Translations under genes and position numbers: made by a program
The notes under the pieces: model-generated
Database searches by the model: none
Told to the model about the DNA's origin: nothing
The model's input: the letters and a program-made list of their open reading frames with translations, nothing else
In this document: positions 33,906 through 41,794 of the stretch, in pieces
Layout: every line of letters starts with the position of its first letter
How positions within the stretch are numbered: the first letter of the stretch is position 1
Source of the DNA: CBFDBF01 sp050304615
GTDB taxonomy: Bacteria; Pseudomonadota; Gammaproteobacteria; Chromatiales; Chromatiaceae
Assembly (NCBI GenBank): GCA_050304615.1
Contig: JBNLDW010000009.1
Coordinates: 186,001 to 250,000 of the forward strand
Reading direction: 5' to 3'
DNA: 64,000 bases

Positions 33906-34859
33906 TTACTGGAGTAAGTTGAATCCCCAGCCGACCAGGATCATGGCTACACTCAATACTCCAACAAACAGCGCCAAGGCGGGCCAGCGGATTACCTTGC
34001 GAAGAATCAGTAATTCAGGCAAAGAGAGGGCTGCCACGCTCATCATAAAGGCCAGGGTAGTACCGATGGCCACCCCCTTGCCCAGCATCGCCTCGGCCAC
34101 TGGAATAACACCGGTGGCGTTGGAGTAGAGGGGTACACCCAGAATCACCGCCATGGGCACGCTATACCAGTCATCCCCTCCTAGGTATTCGCTTACCCAA
34201 CCTTCCGGTACATAGCCGTGGAACAGGGCGCCTACAGCGATGCCGATGATTACCCATTTCCAGATGCGTCTTACAATCTCCTTGACCTCGGCAACCGCAT
34301 ACCGATGCCGTCCGTGTAGGCTGGTGTCCTGTTCTGGTAGTTCAGCCTCCCCCATCTGGATCTTCCATACATACTCCTCCACCCAGCGTTCCGGGCGGAA
34401 CCGTTCCATGATTACCCCACCAAACCATGCCACAATGAGGCCTGCGGCTATATAGAGCAGGGCCAGCTTCCAGCCGAGGATACCGACAAGGATTACCGCT
34501 GCCACCTCGTTGATCATGGGGCTGGCGATGAGAAAGGAGAAGGTGACGCCGAGCGGGATGCCCGCTTCCACGAAGCCGATAAATAGCGGTACCGAAGAGC
34601 AGGAGCAGAAGGGGGTAACTGCGCCCAGAGATACCGCCATGGCCCGTGCCGCTGTCTTGTTTCGGCCCCGTACCATCTGCCGTACCCGCTCCGGTGATAG
34701 CAGTGCCCGCACCAGACCCATGGCGTAGATGATGATCAGCAGCAGGGTGAAGATCTTTACCACGTCCATCACAAAGAAGTGGAGGGCGGCCCCGCCAGCC
34801 GACTCAGGAGGAAGTCCAAGCGCGTCGAAGACGATCAGATTGGCCAATGCTTCAAACAA
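33906..34859 (-). CDS. YraQ/ArsP-like permease (DUF318 family)
   Basis: 317 residues with about eight membrane helices. The family motif TPFCSCSSVPLFIGF lies near residue 82, and a second half has GVPLYSNATGVIPVAEAML. Relatives include YraQ and the organoarsenical efflux permease ArsP; the Cys pair of the motif may bind metalloid or thiol compounds. The ATG follows AGGAG by 7-8 nt. It is 29 bp downstream of the small thioredoxin-like gene, a pairing seen for this family, which suggests the two act on the same substrate. Confidence 0.87.
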   Translation of the reverse strand: MFEALANLIVFDALGLPPESAGGAALHFFVMDVVKIFTLLLIIIYAMGLVRALLSPERVRQMVRGRNKTAARAMAVSLGAVTPFCSCSSVPLFIGFVEAGIPLGVTFSFLIASPMINEVAAVILVGILGWKLALLYIAAGLIVAWFGGVIMERFRPERWVEEYVWKIQMGEAELPEQDTSLHGRHRYAVAEVKEIVRRIWKWVIIGIAVGALFHGYVPEGWVSEYLGGDDWYSVPMAVILGVPLYSNATGVIPVAEAMLGKGVAIGTTLAFMMSVAALSLPELLILRKVIRWPALALFVGVLSVAMILVGWGFNLLQ

Positions 34860-34888
34860 TGAACAAAGCTCCTATCTAAACAACAACA

Positions 34889-35125
34889 TTAATCTGTTAC
34901 CCAAGCGCGCACATCGTCTGGTCCCGGCAGGCCACCAGCATGTACCAGCTTACCGTCCACAACCACACCTGGGGTGGACATGACGCCGTAGCCCATGATC
35001 TCTGCTATATCGGTGATCTTCTCCAGTTTGACTTCCACTCCCGCTTGTTGGGCAGCTGCCTGGATGATGTTGTAGGTGGTTTCACAGTTGCGGCAGCCAC
35101 TGCCTAGAACCTTGATCTCTTTCAT
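34889..35125 (-). CDS. Small thioredoxin-fold protein (redox-active disulfide protein 2 family)
   Basis: 78 residues with a CXXC active site in VLGSGCRNCETTYN and the cis-Pro loop MSTPGVVVDGK, typical of the TM0996/MTH895 minimal thioredoxins. Start at 35125 (MKEIKVLG) was chosen because GGAG lies 8 nt upstream; a longer form from 35152 adds a poor N-terminus. First gene of a two-gene operon with the permease, divergent from the cytochrome b561 cluster, so the operator at 35164-35184 could affect both. Confidence 0.87.
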   Translation of the reverse strand: MKEIKVLGSGCRNCETTYNIIQAAAQQAGVEVKLEKITDIAEIMGYGVMSTPGVVVDGKLVHAGGLPGPDDVRAWVTD

Positions 35126-35163
35126 TTTGGTCTCCGTTACTGGTGATGTCATGACCGCTACGC

Positions 35164-35184
35164 TTTCAGCTTGGTTTCAGCTTG
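35164..35184 (+). promoter_or_regulatory. Direct-repeat operator TTTCAGCTTG-N-TTTCAGCTTG
   Basis: Two identical 10-base copies with 11-bp period, the spacing expected for tandem binding of an OmpR/PhoB-type response regulator. They lie 47 bp before the b561 start; TATCTT at 35198-35203 may be the -10. The same decamer occurs at 36980 and 40428 before other genes of the cluster. Confidence 0.7.
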
Positions 35185-35230
35185 TCGTTCTATTCTCTAT
35201 CTTGGATTGTACAGCTAATAGTGAGAGATA

Positions 35231-35797
35231 ATGAATCCTTCGAAAGAAATTAAAGTGTGGGGCCTGCCAGTTCGGATGTTCCACTGGACGCTGGTGCTGG
35301 CGGTGGCTGTTGCCTGGGTAAGTGAAGATCACTGGATGCAGGTTCACTCATATGCCGGTTACCTAGTGGCAGGGCTGCTGCTGTTCCGTCTGATTTGGGG
35401 CTTAGTTGGCCCTCGTTATGCACGCTTTTCAGACTTTGTACGACCACCAGGAGAAGTGACCACATACCTCAAAGAGATGGTCACCTTCCGTGCGCAGCGT
35501 CATATAGGCCATAACCCGGCGGGCGGTGCCATGATAGTTGCATTGCTGACATGTCTGTTGCTGGCCGTTGTGACTGGGTTGGCTGCTTACGGTGCAGAAG
35601 GGAACGGTCTGGCCGCACCATGGTTTAGCGGTGTGGGTGAATTCTGGAAGGAGGCGTTGGAAGAGATCCATGAATTCTTTGCCAATTCCACGCTGTTGCT
35701 TGCCGCTATCCATGTGGGCGGGGTTCTTCTAGGCAGCTGGCTGCACGATGAGAATCTGGTGCGCGCCATGATCAATGGACATAAAAGAGCTGAGTGA
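35231..35797 (+). CDS. Cytochrome b561-type membrane protein
   Basis: 188 residues, four hydrophobic helices with His ligands placed as in di-heme b561: MFHWTLVLAVAVAWV (helix 1), VHSYAGYLVAGLLLFRL (helix 2), RHIGHNPAGGAMIVALL (helix 3) and LAAIHVGGVLLGSWL (helix 4). Expected to take electrons from quinol and pass them to periplasmic cytochromes c of the cluster. Its stop overlaps the GTG start of the b561-DHC fusion by 4 bp. First gene after the TTTCAGCTTG direct repeat. Confidence 0.88.
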   Translation: MNPSKEIKVWGLPVRMFHWTLVLAVAVAWVSEDHWMQVHSYAGYLVAGLLLFRLIWGLVGPRYARFSDFVRPPGEVTTYLKEMVTFRAQRHIGHNPAGGAMIVALLTCLLLAVVTGLAAYGAEGNGLAAPWFSGVGEFWKEALEEIHEFFANSTLLLAAIHVGGVLLGSWLHDENLVRAMINGHKRAE

Positions 35798-36933
35798 TAC
35801 CCATCTCCACCAAAACGGGTAAGCGGCAAATTCTAGCGCTGGTCTGGGACTGGCCGCTACGAATCTTCCATTGGTGTTTGGCTGGAGGCTTCGCTGCTGC
35901 ATGGCTGACCATCGGTGACCGCTGGTTGGATATCCATCTGTTTGTTGGCTATGTACTGAGTGGCTTGTTGTTGTTTCGTTTGATTTGGGGATATTTTGGA
36001 GAACCCAATGCCTGTTTCCGTAACTTCACTTTTGGATGGAGAGCGGTGCGGAGCTATTTAACCAGTATCGTGGTTGCGAAGCCACCACGGTTTATCGGCC
36101 ACAACCCGACGGGAAGCTGGGCCATCTATCTGCTGCTCATGTTGTTGGCGTCAGTAGTCATCACTGGTCTGCTGACCTTGGGTGGAGAGGAGGGGCATGG
36201 GCCATTGGCGGGATGGCTGGATATTTCGCGGGGAGTGTTTTTTCATCAAATCCATGAGGCGCTGGCCTGGGCCATGCTCGGTATGGTAGGGATACATCTA
36301 CTGGGCGTTGTGCTAGAGAGCCTACTGCACCAGGAGAACCTGATTGTCTCCATGGTGACCGGCAATAAGTGGCTAGAGAGTGAAACGGTAAAGGTTCGGC
36401 CACGCGGTGGCATAGCCTTATTTCTAGTGTTGCTCATGCTGCTATTTGCTGGTTGGTGGTTTAAAGGATATCTATCGCAAGACCAGGGCCATCCCTATCT
36501 GCCGCTAGTTGGACCGGAACTACCGGATAATTCGGTCTGGCGAGATGAGTGCGGGGCCTGCCATCTCGCCTATCACCCCAGCTTGCTGCCAGCCCGTTCA
36601 TGGGGGCAAATAATGGAACAGCAGGCCGATCACTTCGAAGAAGATCTGGCGCTGGAGCCTGGTATCGTGGAATCGATCCAACGCTTTTTAACGACGAATA
36701 GTGCAGAACATGCTCCAACAGAGGTGGCTTGGAAGATCAATCACGCAATATCTACAGATGAGATACCGCTCCGGATTACTGAATCTACTTATTGGAAACG
36801 AAAACATAGTGAGATCAAAGATGCGGTTTGGACAGACCCCAAAGTAAATGGGCGTTGGAACTGCGATGCGTGTCACCTGGATGCGGCGAAGGGCACATTC
36901 GAAGATGGCGCCATGGTAATACCTGGATCGTAG
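35794..36933 (+). CDS. Cytochrome b561 fused to a diheme cytochrome c (DHC) domain
   Basis: 379 residues. N-terminal b561 domain (about 1-195) with IFHWCLAGGFAAAWL, DIHLFVGYVLSGLLLF, GHNPTGSWAIYLLL and MVGIHLLGVVL; an extra membrane helix (about 207-228, LFLVLLMLLFAGWWF); then a periplasmic DHC domain with two CXXCH motifs, CGACH near 255 and CDACH at 357-361. The second part is similar in layout to the separate DHC gene downstream (HPSLLPARSW here, QPGFLPARSW there). Electron flow from quinol to the SHP heme is likely. Start GTG 35794 overlaps the previous stop. Confidence 0.88.
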   Translation: MIPISTKTGKRQILALVWDWPLRIFHWCLAGGFAAAWLTIGDRWLDIHLFVGYVLSGLLLFRLIWGYFGEPNACFRNFTFGWRAVRSYLTSIVVAKPPRFIGHNPTGSWAIYLLLMLLASVVITGLLTLGGEEGHGPLAGWLDISRGVFFHQIHEALAWAMLGMVGIHLLGVVLESLLHQENLIVSMVTGNKWLESETVKVRPRGGIALFLVLLMLLFAGWWFKGYLSQDQGHPYLPLVGPELPDNSVWRDECGACHLAYHPSLLPARSWGQIMEQQADHFEEDLALEPGIVESIQRFLTTNSAEHAPTEVAWKINHAISTDEIPLRITESTYWKRKHSEIKDAVWTDPKVNGRWNCDACHLDAAKGTFEDGAMVIPGS

Positions 36934-36979
36934 TGTGGCAGTACTATTCCTCTGGAACAGTGTACCAACCAACATCTCT

Positions 36980-37000
36980 TTTCAGCTTGAGTTCATATCT
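36980..37000 (+). promoter_or_regulatory. TTTCAGCTTG operator site before the SHP gene
   Basis: A perfect copy of TTTCAGCTTG at 36980-36989, with a partly matching second half 11 bp on (GTTCATATCT, 5 of 10). TATTAC at 37004-37009 could be a -10. About 67 bp before the SHP start. Confidence 0.6.
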
Positions 37001-37015
37001 AAATATTACTATCAG

Positions 37016-37029
37016 AAACAGTACTGTTT
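37016..37029. promoter_or_regulatory. 14-bp perfect palindrome before the SHP gene
   Basis: AAACAGTACTGTTT reads the same on both strands and lies 26 bp before the ATG at 37056. TAAAAT follows at 37037-37042. A dimeric regulator site is possible. Confidence 0.5.
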
Positions 37030-37055
37030 ACTGACTTAAAATAAAGGAAAAAAGC

Positions 37056-37460
37056 ATGAATATATACTGGTTGAGATTAGTCCTTGGTCTATTGTTGCTG
37101 TCGCCCTTAGTGGCACATGCGGATTCGGTTTCCAGTTTGATGGATACCTACCGGCAGCAAGGTGGTGATAATTTTAGTGCCAGCGGCGGTGAAGCCTTGT
37201 GGAATAAAAAAATTACCGACGCCAAGAGCGGCCAAGAGAGAAGTTGCACTGCTTGCCATACCAATGACCTCAAGCTGGCAGGCAAACATGCCCGTACCGG
37301 TAAAGTAATAAAGCCTATGGCGCCGTCCGTTAATCCAAAACGGCTTACTAAGACGAGCAAGATTGAGAAGTGGTTTAAACGGAACTGCAAGTGGACATTG
37401 GGTCGCGAGTGTACGCCACAAGAGAAGGGTGATGTGCTGATGTATATTAAAGACAAATAA
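37056..37460 (+). CDS. shp: SHP-type monoheme cytochrome c (DUF1924)
   Basis: 134-residue periplasmic cytochrome: signal peptide (MNIYWLRLVLGLLLLSPLVA), one CXXCH at 64-68 (RSCTACHTND), the family stretch MAPSVNPKRLT, and a Cys pair in KRNCKWTLGREC that could form a disulfide. Matches the sphaeroides heme protein family, a high-spin cytochrome with an unusual Asn axial ligand that O2 or NO can displace; Asn93 in SVNPKR is the candidate. SHP genes typically lie with a diheme cytochrome c and a b561, as here. A good AAGGAAAA precedes the ATG. Confidence 0.88.
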   Translation: MNIYWLRLVLGLLLLSPLVAHADSVSSLMDTYRQQGGDNFSASGGEALWNKKITDAKSGQERSCTACHTNDLKLAGKHARTGKVIKPMAPSVNPKRLTKTSKIEKWFKRNCKWTLGRECTPQEKGDVLMYIKDK

Positions 37461-37510
37461 TAAATTAATTCCGGTTGCTTTGGGAATGGTGTTGGATATT
37501 GGAGGATGAT

Positions 37511-38086
37511 ATGAAACAGAATATAGGTTTGATAACCACACTGCTGGCAACAATGGTATTGTGTGGTGCTGGTGTGACTATGGCTGGCGACGATGACCAC
37601 GAGTACGGCGGCTTATTCTCCCGCTGGTTCAGCGGTGCCGCAGCAGGAACTGAAAAGATAGACCAGCAATTCTATGTGGAGGGGTGCGGTAGTTGTCATT
37701 TTCCCTATCAGCCGGGATTTCTCCCTGCCCGTTCCTGGGAAAATATTATGAGTAGCCTGGAGGATCATTTTGGCGAGAACGCAGAGCTGTCCCAAGAAGA
37801 AGCAGAACCTATTTTGGACTATCTGCAAGAAAATGCGGCAGGGCAGGTTAACAGGGGTTTCTCCAATAAAATTATGGCCACATTGGGGAATAATCCAGCG
37901 CCGTTACGGATTACCGAGACCAGATATTTTCGGCATGAGCACGATGAACTGACGCCTAAAATGGTTGAGGATAACCCTGATGTTGGTTCTTTTAGTAATT
38001 GTGATACCTGCCATACTCAAGCAATGCAGGGTTCATTTAACGAGCATCAGGTACGTATCCCCGGATATGGCCGTTGGGATGACTAA
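37511..38086 (+). CDS. dhc: Diheme cytochrome c (DHC)
   Basis: 191-residue periplasmic protein: signal peptide (about 1-25), CXXCH motifs CGSCH at 59-63 and CDTCH near 166. Conserved surroundings FPYQPGFLPARSW and RITETRYFRHEHDE match the C-terminal domain of the upstream b561-DHC fusion. In this family DHC is the electron donor to SHP. ATG 37511 follows GGAGG by about 4 nt; the frame is open to 37475 but without a signal peptide. It overlaps the PepSY gene by 8 bp. Confidence 0.9.
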   Translation: MKQNIGLITTLLATMVLCGAGVTMAGDDDHEYGGLFSRWFSGAAAGTEKIDQQFYVEGCGSCHFPYQPGFLPARSWENIMSSLEDHFGENAELSQEEAEPILDYLQENAAGQVNRGFSNKIMATLGNNPAPLRITETRYFRHEHDELTPKMVEDNPDVGSFSNCDTCHTQAMQGSFNEHQVRIPGYGRWDD

Positions 38087-38381
38087 GATACACACCTTTC
38101 TGTTATTTGGTTTTCTGCTGCTGTTGACTGGCATCACCGTGGCGGATGATGATCATCTGGAGGCCAGTCGTCTGGTGGAGGCGGGCTATATTCTGCCTCT
38201 CTCAGATATTTTGGATACAGTTCAGGCGCAACGGCCAGGACGTATCCTGGAGGTTGAGTTGGAACAGGAGGATGGTCAGTATATCTATGAGATCGAGTTG
38301 CTGGATGAACATGGCATGGTGTGGGAGGTGGAAATAAATGCCGTTAGTGGAGAACTGTTGAAAACGGAACTGGAGGAGTGA
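38079..38381 (+). CDS. Small periplasmic PepSY-domain protein
   Basis: 100 residues: signal peptide (FLLFGFLLLLTGITVA) followed by one PepSY-type domain (ILPLSDILDTVQAQRPGRIL, then EIELLDEHGMVWEVEINAVSGELL). PepSY proteins of this size often accompany a two-component system and are thought to inhibit or modulate sensing, which fits the next two genes. ATG 38079 overlaps the dhc stop; a much longer upstream form from 37965 reads through dhc in another frame and is not credible. Confidence 0.8.
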   Translation: MTKIHTFLLFGFLLLLTGITVADDDHLEASRLVEAGYILPLSDILDTVQAQRPGRILEVELEQEDGQYIYEIELLDEHGMVWEVEINAVSGELLKTELEE

Positions 38382-38384
38382 CCC

Positions 38385-39050
38385 TTGCGTCTATTGCTGG
38401 TGGAAGATGACCGCTTGCTGGCTGAATCCCTCCGTGCGGATCTAGAGCATCGCGGGTTTGCAGTAGATCTGGCAGATAATGGGGTGGATGCGGAATTCAT
38501 GGGGGACGTGGAGCCCTATGATGTGGCTATTCTTGATCTCGGGTTGCCTCAACGGCAAGGTCTTGAGGTGTTGCACAACTGGCGACGAAAAGAGAACCAG
38601 TTGCCGGTAATTGTGCTTACTGCTCGAGACACATGGCGTGAACGTGTGGATGGATTTAAGGCCGGGGCCGATGATTATCTGGGCAAACCGTTCCATGTGG
38701 AGGAACTGGTTGCTCGAATCCTGGCGCTGCTACGTCGTAGTCACGATATGCCAGGTGAGATGTTGCATAGTGGTGGTTTAGATCTGGATGAGGAGCGTCA
38801 GCAAGTGCGGCTGCCGGATGGAGAAATTATTGGACTGACTGGCACAGAGTTTCGCCTGCTACGCTATTTTATGCACCATCCGGGCAAGATCCTTTCCAAG
38901 ACGCGGTTGACAGAGCATGTCTATGAACAGGACTTTGACAGGGATAGTAATTTGATCGAGGTCTATGTGCGCCGTCTGCGGGAGAAATTGGGTAAAGAGC
39001 GGATTGTGACCAGGCGTGGACAGGGTTACCTGTTCGTGGAGCAGTCGTAA
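38385..39050 (+). CDS. OmpR-family response regulator (QseB-like)
   Basis: 221 residues: receiver domain with RLLLVEDDRLLAESL, phospho-acceptor Asp in DVAILDLGLPQRQG, Thr in VIVLTARDTW and Lys in GADDYLGKPF, then a winged-helix DNA-binding domain (LTGTEFRLLRYFMHHPG, and RRLREKLG near the end). The start is TTG 38385 with GGAGGAG 6 nt upstream. It probably binds the TTTCAGCTTG repeats found before the cluster's transcription units. Its stop overlaps the ATG of the sensor kinase gene. Confidence 0.93.
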   Translation: MRLLLVEDDRLLAESLRADLEHRGFAVDLADNGVDAEFMGDVEPYDVAILDLGLPQRQGLEVLHNWRRKENQLPVIVLTARDTWRERVDGFKAGADDYLGKPFHVEELVARILALLRRSHDMPGEMLHSGGLDLDEERQQVRLPDGEIIGLTGTEFRLLRYFMHHPGKILSKTRLTEHVYEQDFDRDSNLIEVYVRRLREKLGKERIVTRRGQGYLFVEQS

Positions 39051-40384
39051 TGAGATCTTTAGAGCGCAGGTTGCGACTATCGTTAGCCATTAGCCTGATA
39101 CTTCTCATTGGGATTCTATGGATCATGGGAAACCAGTCAGTGCGTGCGCTGACCGAAGATTTCGTAGTGTCTCGTATGCAGCACGATGCTGAGAATTTGT
39201 TAGCTGCGCTGACCCTCGACCCAGGCCATGTGCGGGTGCGGCAGGGTAGGATAAGCCATGTCTACCATCAGCCTCTTTCTGGTCACTATTATATTTTTAG
39301 ATTTCCTAATGGCGATAAGCTTGGCTCCCGCTCACTGTGGGACAACTCTCTGGATGTGCCGCAACTATCTCCTGGCGAAACTCAGCGATTACAGTTGCAT
39401 GGTCCCTCAGGACAACGGCTTCTTGTACTGGCACAAGGATTCCAGAAAAAGGGGCAGATCTTTACCCTCGCAGTTGCAGAAGATCTTAGCCTGGTAAAAG
39501 AGCGCCGGGATCGTTTTAAGCGTAATTTTGCGCTACTCGCTCTGGGTGGTCTATTGTTGCTATTGTTGTTGCAGAGCGTAGTGGTGCGCCGCTCTTTTCG
39601 GCTACTGGAACCACTACGGGAAGAGGTTCGACAGTTGGAACTGGGCAAGACTGGAAAACTATCAGAAGATGTTCCCAGTGAGATCCTGCCTCTGGTGCGA
39701 GAGATTAATCATCTATTGCAATTGTTTACTCAACGGCTTGAACGATCTCGCAATGCCCTGGGTAATCTGGCCCACGCTCTCAAGGGCCCATTAAGTCTCT
39801 TGACCGGGCACTTTGATCAGCAGGTACATGGAAAGGAGGGGTTGTCACCGAATGAGGCAAAGGCCCAAACAGATCGTATTCGGCAACTAATGGAGCGAGA
39901 GTTGAAGCGGGCACGATTGGCGGGGAAGGGACTACAAAGCAAACGATTCGATCCTGTCGTCGAGCTACCAAACCTAATAGGCGTGCTGCAACAAATCTAT
40001 CTGGATCGTTCCCTGGAAATCAATTTTAATCTGGATGGTAATGTGCAGCCATTCGGTGACAGTGAGGATATGTTAGAGCTTCTCGGTGCCTTGCTGGATA
40101 ATGCCTGTAAATGGGCTGCTTCAAGGGTGCATTGTTCTATCAAGGGAGGAGGGGGGATCAATATCCTGGTGGAAGATGATGGGGTCGGTATCTCAGATGA
40201 AGCTTTGCGGCGTATTGGCGAGCGAGGCGTACGCCTGGATGAATCGGTAGAGGGCGATGGATTGGGGCTGGCGATTGTCAGGGATATTGTAAATCTTTAT
40301 GGTGGGACTATTGTATTTGGCCGCTCATCGGGATTTGGCGGGTTACAGGTTGAGGTTAGGCTGCCGTGGACAGAGAGTGTCTAG
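39050..40384 (+). CDS. Membrane sensor histidine kinase paired with the cluster's response regulator
   Basis: 444 residues. Two membrane helices (near 11-31 and 160-182) flank a periplasmic sensor region of about 130 residues, as in PhoQ/QseC-type kinases. The phospho-acceptor His is in LAHALKGPLSLLTGH; N box LLDNACKWA; G boxes DDGVGISDEAL and GDGLGLAIVRDIV. The ATG shares bases with the regulator's stop, so the two are coupled. What it senses is not visible; redox state, O2 or NO would fit an SHP cluster. Confidence 0.92.
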   Translation: MRSLERRLRLSLAISLILLIGILWIMGNQSVRALTEDFVVSRMQHDAENLLAALTLDPGHVRVRQGRISHVYHQPLSGHYYIFRFPNGDKLGSRSLWDNSLDVPQLSPGETQRLQLHGPSGQRLLVLAQGFQKKGQIFTLAVAEDLSLVKERRDRFKRNFALLALGGLLLLLLLQSVVVRRSFRLLEPLREEVRQLELGKTGKLSEDVPSEILPLVREINHLLQLFTQRLERSRNALGNLAHALKGPLSLLTGHFDQQVHGKEGLSPNEAKAQTDRIRQLMERELKRARLAGKGLQSKRFDPVVELPNLIGVLQQIYLDRSLEINFNLDGNVQPFGDSEDMLELLGALLDNACKWAASRVHCSIKGGGGINILVEDDGVGISDEALRRIGERGVRLDESVEGDGLGLAIVRDIVNLYGGTIVFGRSSGFGGLQVEVRLPWTESV

Positions 40385-40427
40385 AGTGGTTGCATGTCTA
40401 TGGAGTTAGTCTCATAGTTTCAACACT

Positions 40428-40448
40428 TTTCAGCTTGGCTTCAGGTAC
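40428..40448 (+). promoter_or_regulatory. TTTCAGCTTG operator site before the EF-hand gene
   Basis: TTTCAGCTTG at 40428-40437, then CTTCAGGTAC 11 bp on (6 of 10 matching). A further TTTCA lies 10 bp upstream. TATACT at about 40481 may be a -10. It suggests the EF-hand gene belongs to the same regulon. Confidence 0.6.
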
Positions 40449-40530
40449 CTCTGCTAACTTTACCAATAGGGAAGAAGACGTATACTGGCCAGGATGAATG
40501 GCCGTGGTTGATATTATTGGGAGGCATATC

Positions 40531-41118
40531 ATGAAAACAGCAAACAAGCTTGCCGTATTTGTCATATTGGCTCTGGTAGCCACCACTGTCCTAGCGGATT
40601 CAGTGGAGATACCGGATTGGGGGCCAATACCATTTGCCGCCTATGATAGCGATGGCAATGGGGTCATCAGCGAACAGGAGTTCTACGCTGTTCGAGCAAA
40701 GCGAATGGCTGCGCGTGCAGAAGAGGGTCGTCCCATGCGTAATGCCGCAAATGCCCCAGCCTTTTCCGCATTTGATACCGATGGGGACGGTGGACTGAGT
40801 CCTGATGAGTTGACTGCGGGCCAGCAGAGACAGATGCAGCAGCGCGGTGGCATGGGGGGAGCGGGCAAAGGTCCCGCAATGGGGAGAAATATGCCAAGCT
40901 TCGCCGATTTTGATCTTGATGGCGACGGCGTGCTGGTGAAGGATGAGTTTATCGAGGCCCGTGGCAGGCGGATCAGTGAACGGGTCAAGCAGGGTTACCC
41001 GATGCGTGGGTTGAGTAATATGCAGGAGTTTTCGGATATGGATATAGATGCCAATGGTGAGGTCACGCCGGAAGAGTTTGCGGCTGCGCAGGCCAAGCAC
41101 CGTCAATCTATGCAGTAA
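40531..41118 (+). CDS. Exported protein with four EF-hand motifs
   Basis: 195 residues: signal peptide (KLAVFVILALVATTVLA) and four EF-hand calcium loops, each starting with D: YDSDGNGVISEQEF, FDTDGDGGLSPDEL, FDLDGDGVLVKDEF and MDIDANGEVTPEEF. A Gly/Met-rich linker (QQRGGMGGAGKG) joins the pairs. It should bind calcium in the periplasm or outside the cell. Start ATG 40531 has GGGAGG 5 nt upstream. Shares the TTTCAGCTTG site with the SHP cluster; its role there is unknown. Confidence 0.85.
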   Translation: MKTANKLAVFVILALVATTVLADSVEIPDWGPIPFAAYDSDGNGVISEQEFYAVRAKRMAARAEEGRPMRNAANAPAFSAFDTDGDGGLSPDELTAGQQRQMQQRGGMGGAGKGPAMGRNMPSFADFDLDGDGVLVKDEFIEARGRRISERVKQGYPMRGLSNMQEFSDMDIDANGEVTPEEFAAAQAKHRQSMQ

Positions 41119-41149
41119 CCGTAAGCCCTTCCATCCCGGCAAGAGATAC

Positions 41150-41179
41150 TTGTGGGTCAGGTAAAAGCCTGACCCACAA
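41150..41179. repeat. 12-bp perfect inverted repeat after the EF-hand gene
   Basis: TTGTGGGTCAGG and CCTGACCCACAA flank a 6-base loop (TAAAAG). It is stable enough to be a terminator stem, but no T-run follows on either strand. Confidence 0.6.
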
Positions 41180-41266
41180 AAGGGTTGTATCTATACAAAA
41201 TGGTTAATAGGATATGTAAAAGCTTGTTCGCGATCTTAATGTATGTCTTGAGGGGTAGCCAAGGTT

Positions 41267-41722
41267 ATGAAAACGTGGGAATCATTAGACGATGTTTTGG
41301 ATTTTGCCATAGAGCAAGAACAGAAAGCAGCAGATTTTTATACCAAACTGTCACTAAGCGTAAAGCATGAGCCTATACGTGAAACGCTGAAGAGTTTTGT
41401 AGAAGAAGAGCTAAAGCATAAGAACAAACTGATTGCGATAAAAGAGCGCGGGGCTACAACAATCGTTAACCTGCAAACAGCTCCTGATCTGAAGATTGCT
41501 GATTATGTAGTTGATGTTGAACCCACAGATGATATGAGTTATGAAGATGCCTTGGTAGTAGCAATGAAGCTGGAGAAAAAGGCATTTCAGCTATATACCA
41601 ATATGGCCATAATGGCTGAAGACGAATCGATCAGGCAGTCGCTACTTACCCTGGCAAACGAAGAGGCAAAACATAAGCTGCATTTTGAGCTTAAGTACGA
41701 CGACTCGATTAAAGAGAATTAA
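41267..41722 (+). CDS. Ferritin-like (rubrerythrin-type) diiron protein
   Basis: 151 residues forming a four-helix diiron bundle: EQEQKAADFY, EEELKHKNKL, MKLEKKAFQLY and NEEAKHKLHF supply Glu and His ligands in the rubrerythrin/ferritin-like pattern. There is no rubredoxin domain, so it is a stand-alone diiron unit as found in many anaerobes and microaerobes. The likely role is peroxide reduction or iron handling. It is a lone gene after the SHP cluster; the region is AT-rich compared with the core genes. Confidence 0.85.
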   Translation: MKTWESLDDVLDFAIEQEQKAADFYTKLSLSVKHEPIRETLKSFVEEELKHKNKLIAIKERGATTIVNLQTAPDLKIADYVVDVEPTDDMSYEDALVVAMKLEKKAFQLYTNMAIMAEDESIRQSLLTLANEEAKHKLHFELKYDDSIKEN

Positions 41723-41794
41723 GATATATTCTTGTTTCTTCCCTTACACTTGGGGCAGGTGATGTAGGTTATTAGCAAGATCGCATGGCTACCG

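Noticed and set aside
37965..38381. Long version of the PepSY protein from 37965
   Set aside because: Its first 38 residues would overlap dhc in another frame; the start at 38079 gives a proper signal peptide.
41150..41179. 12-bp inverted repeat as a factor-independent terminator
   Set aside because: The stem is perfect but no T-run follows on either strand, so it is listed only as a repeat.
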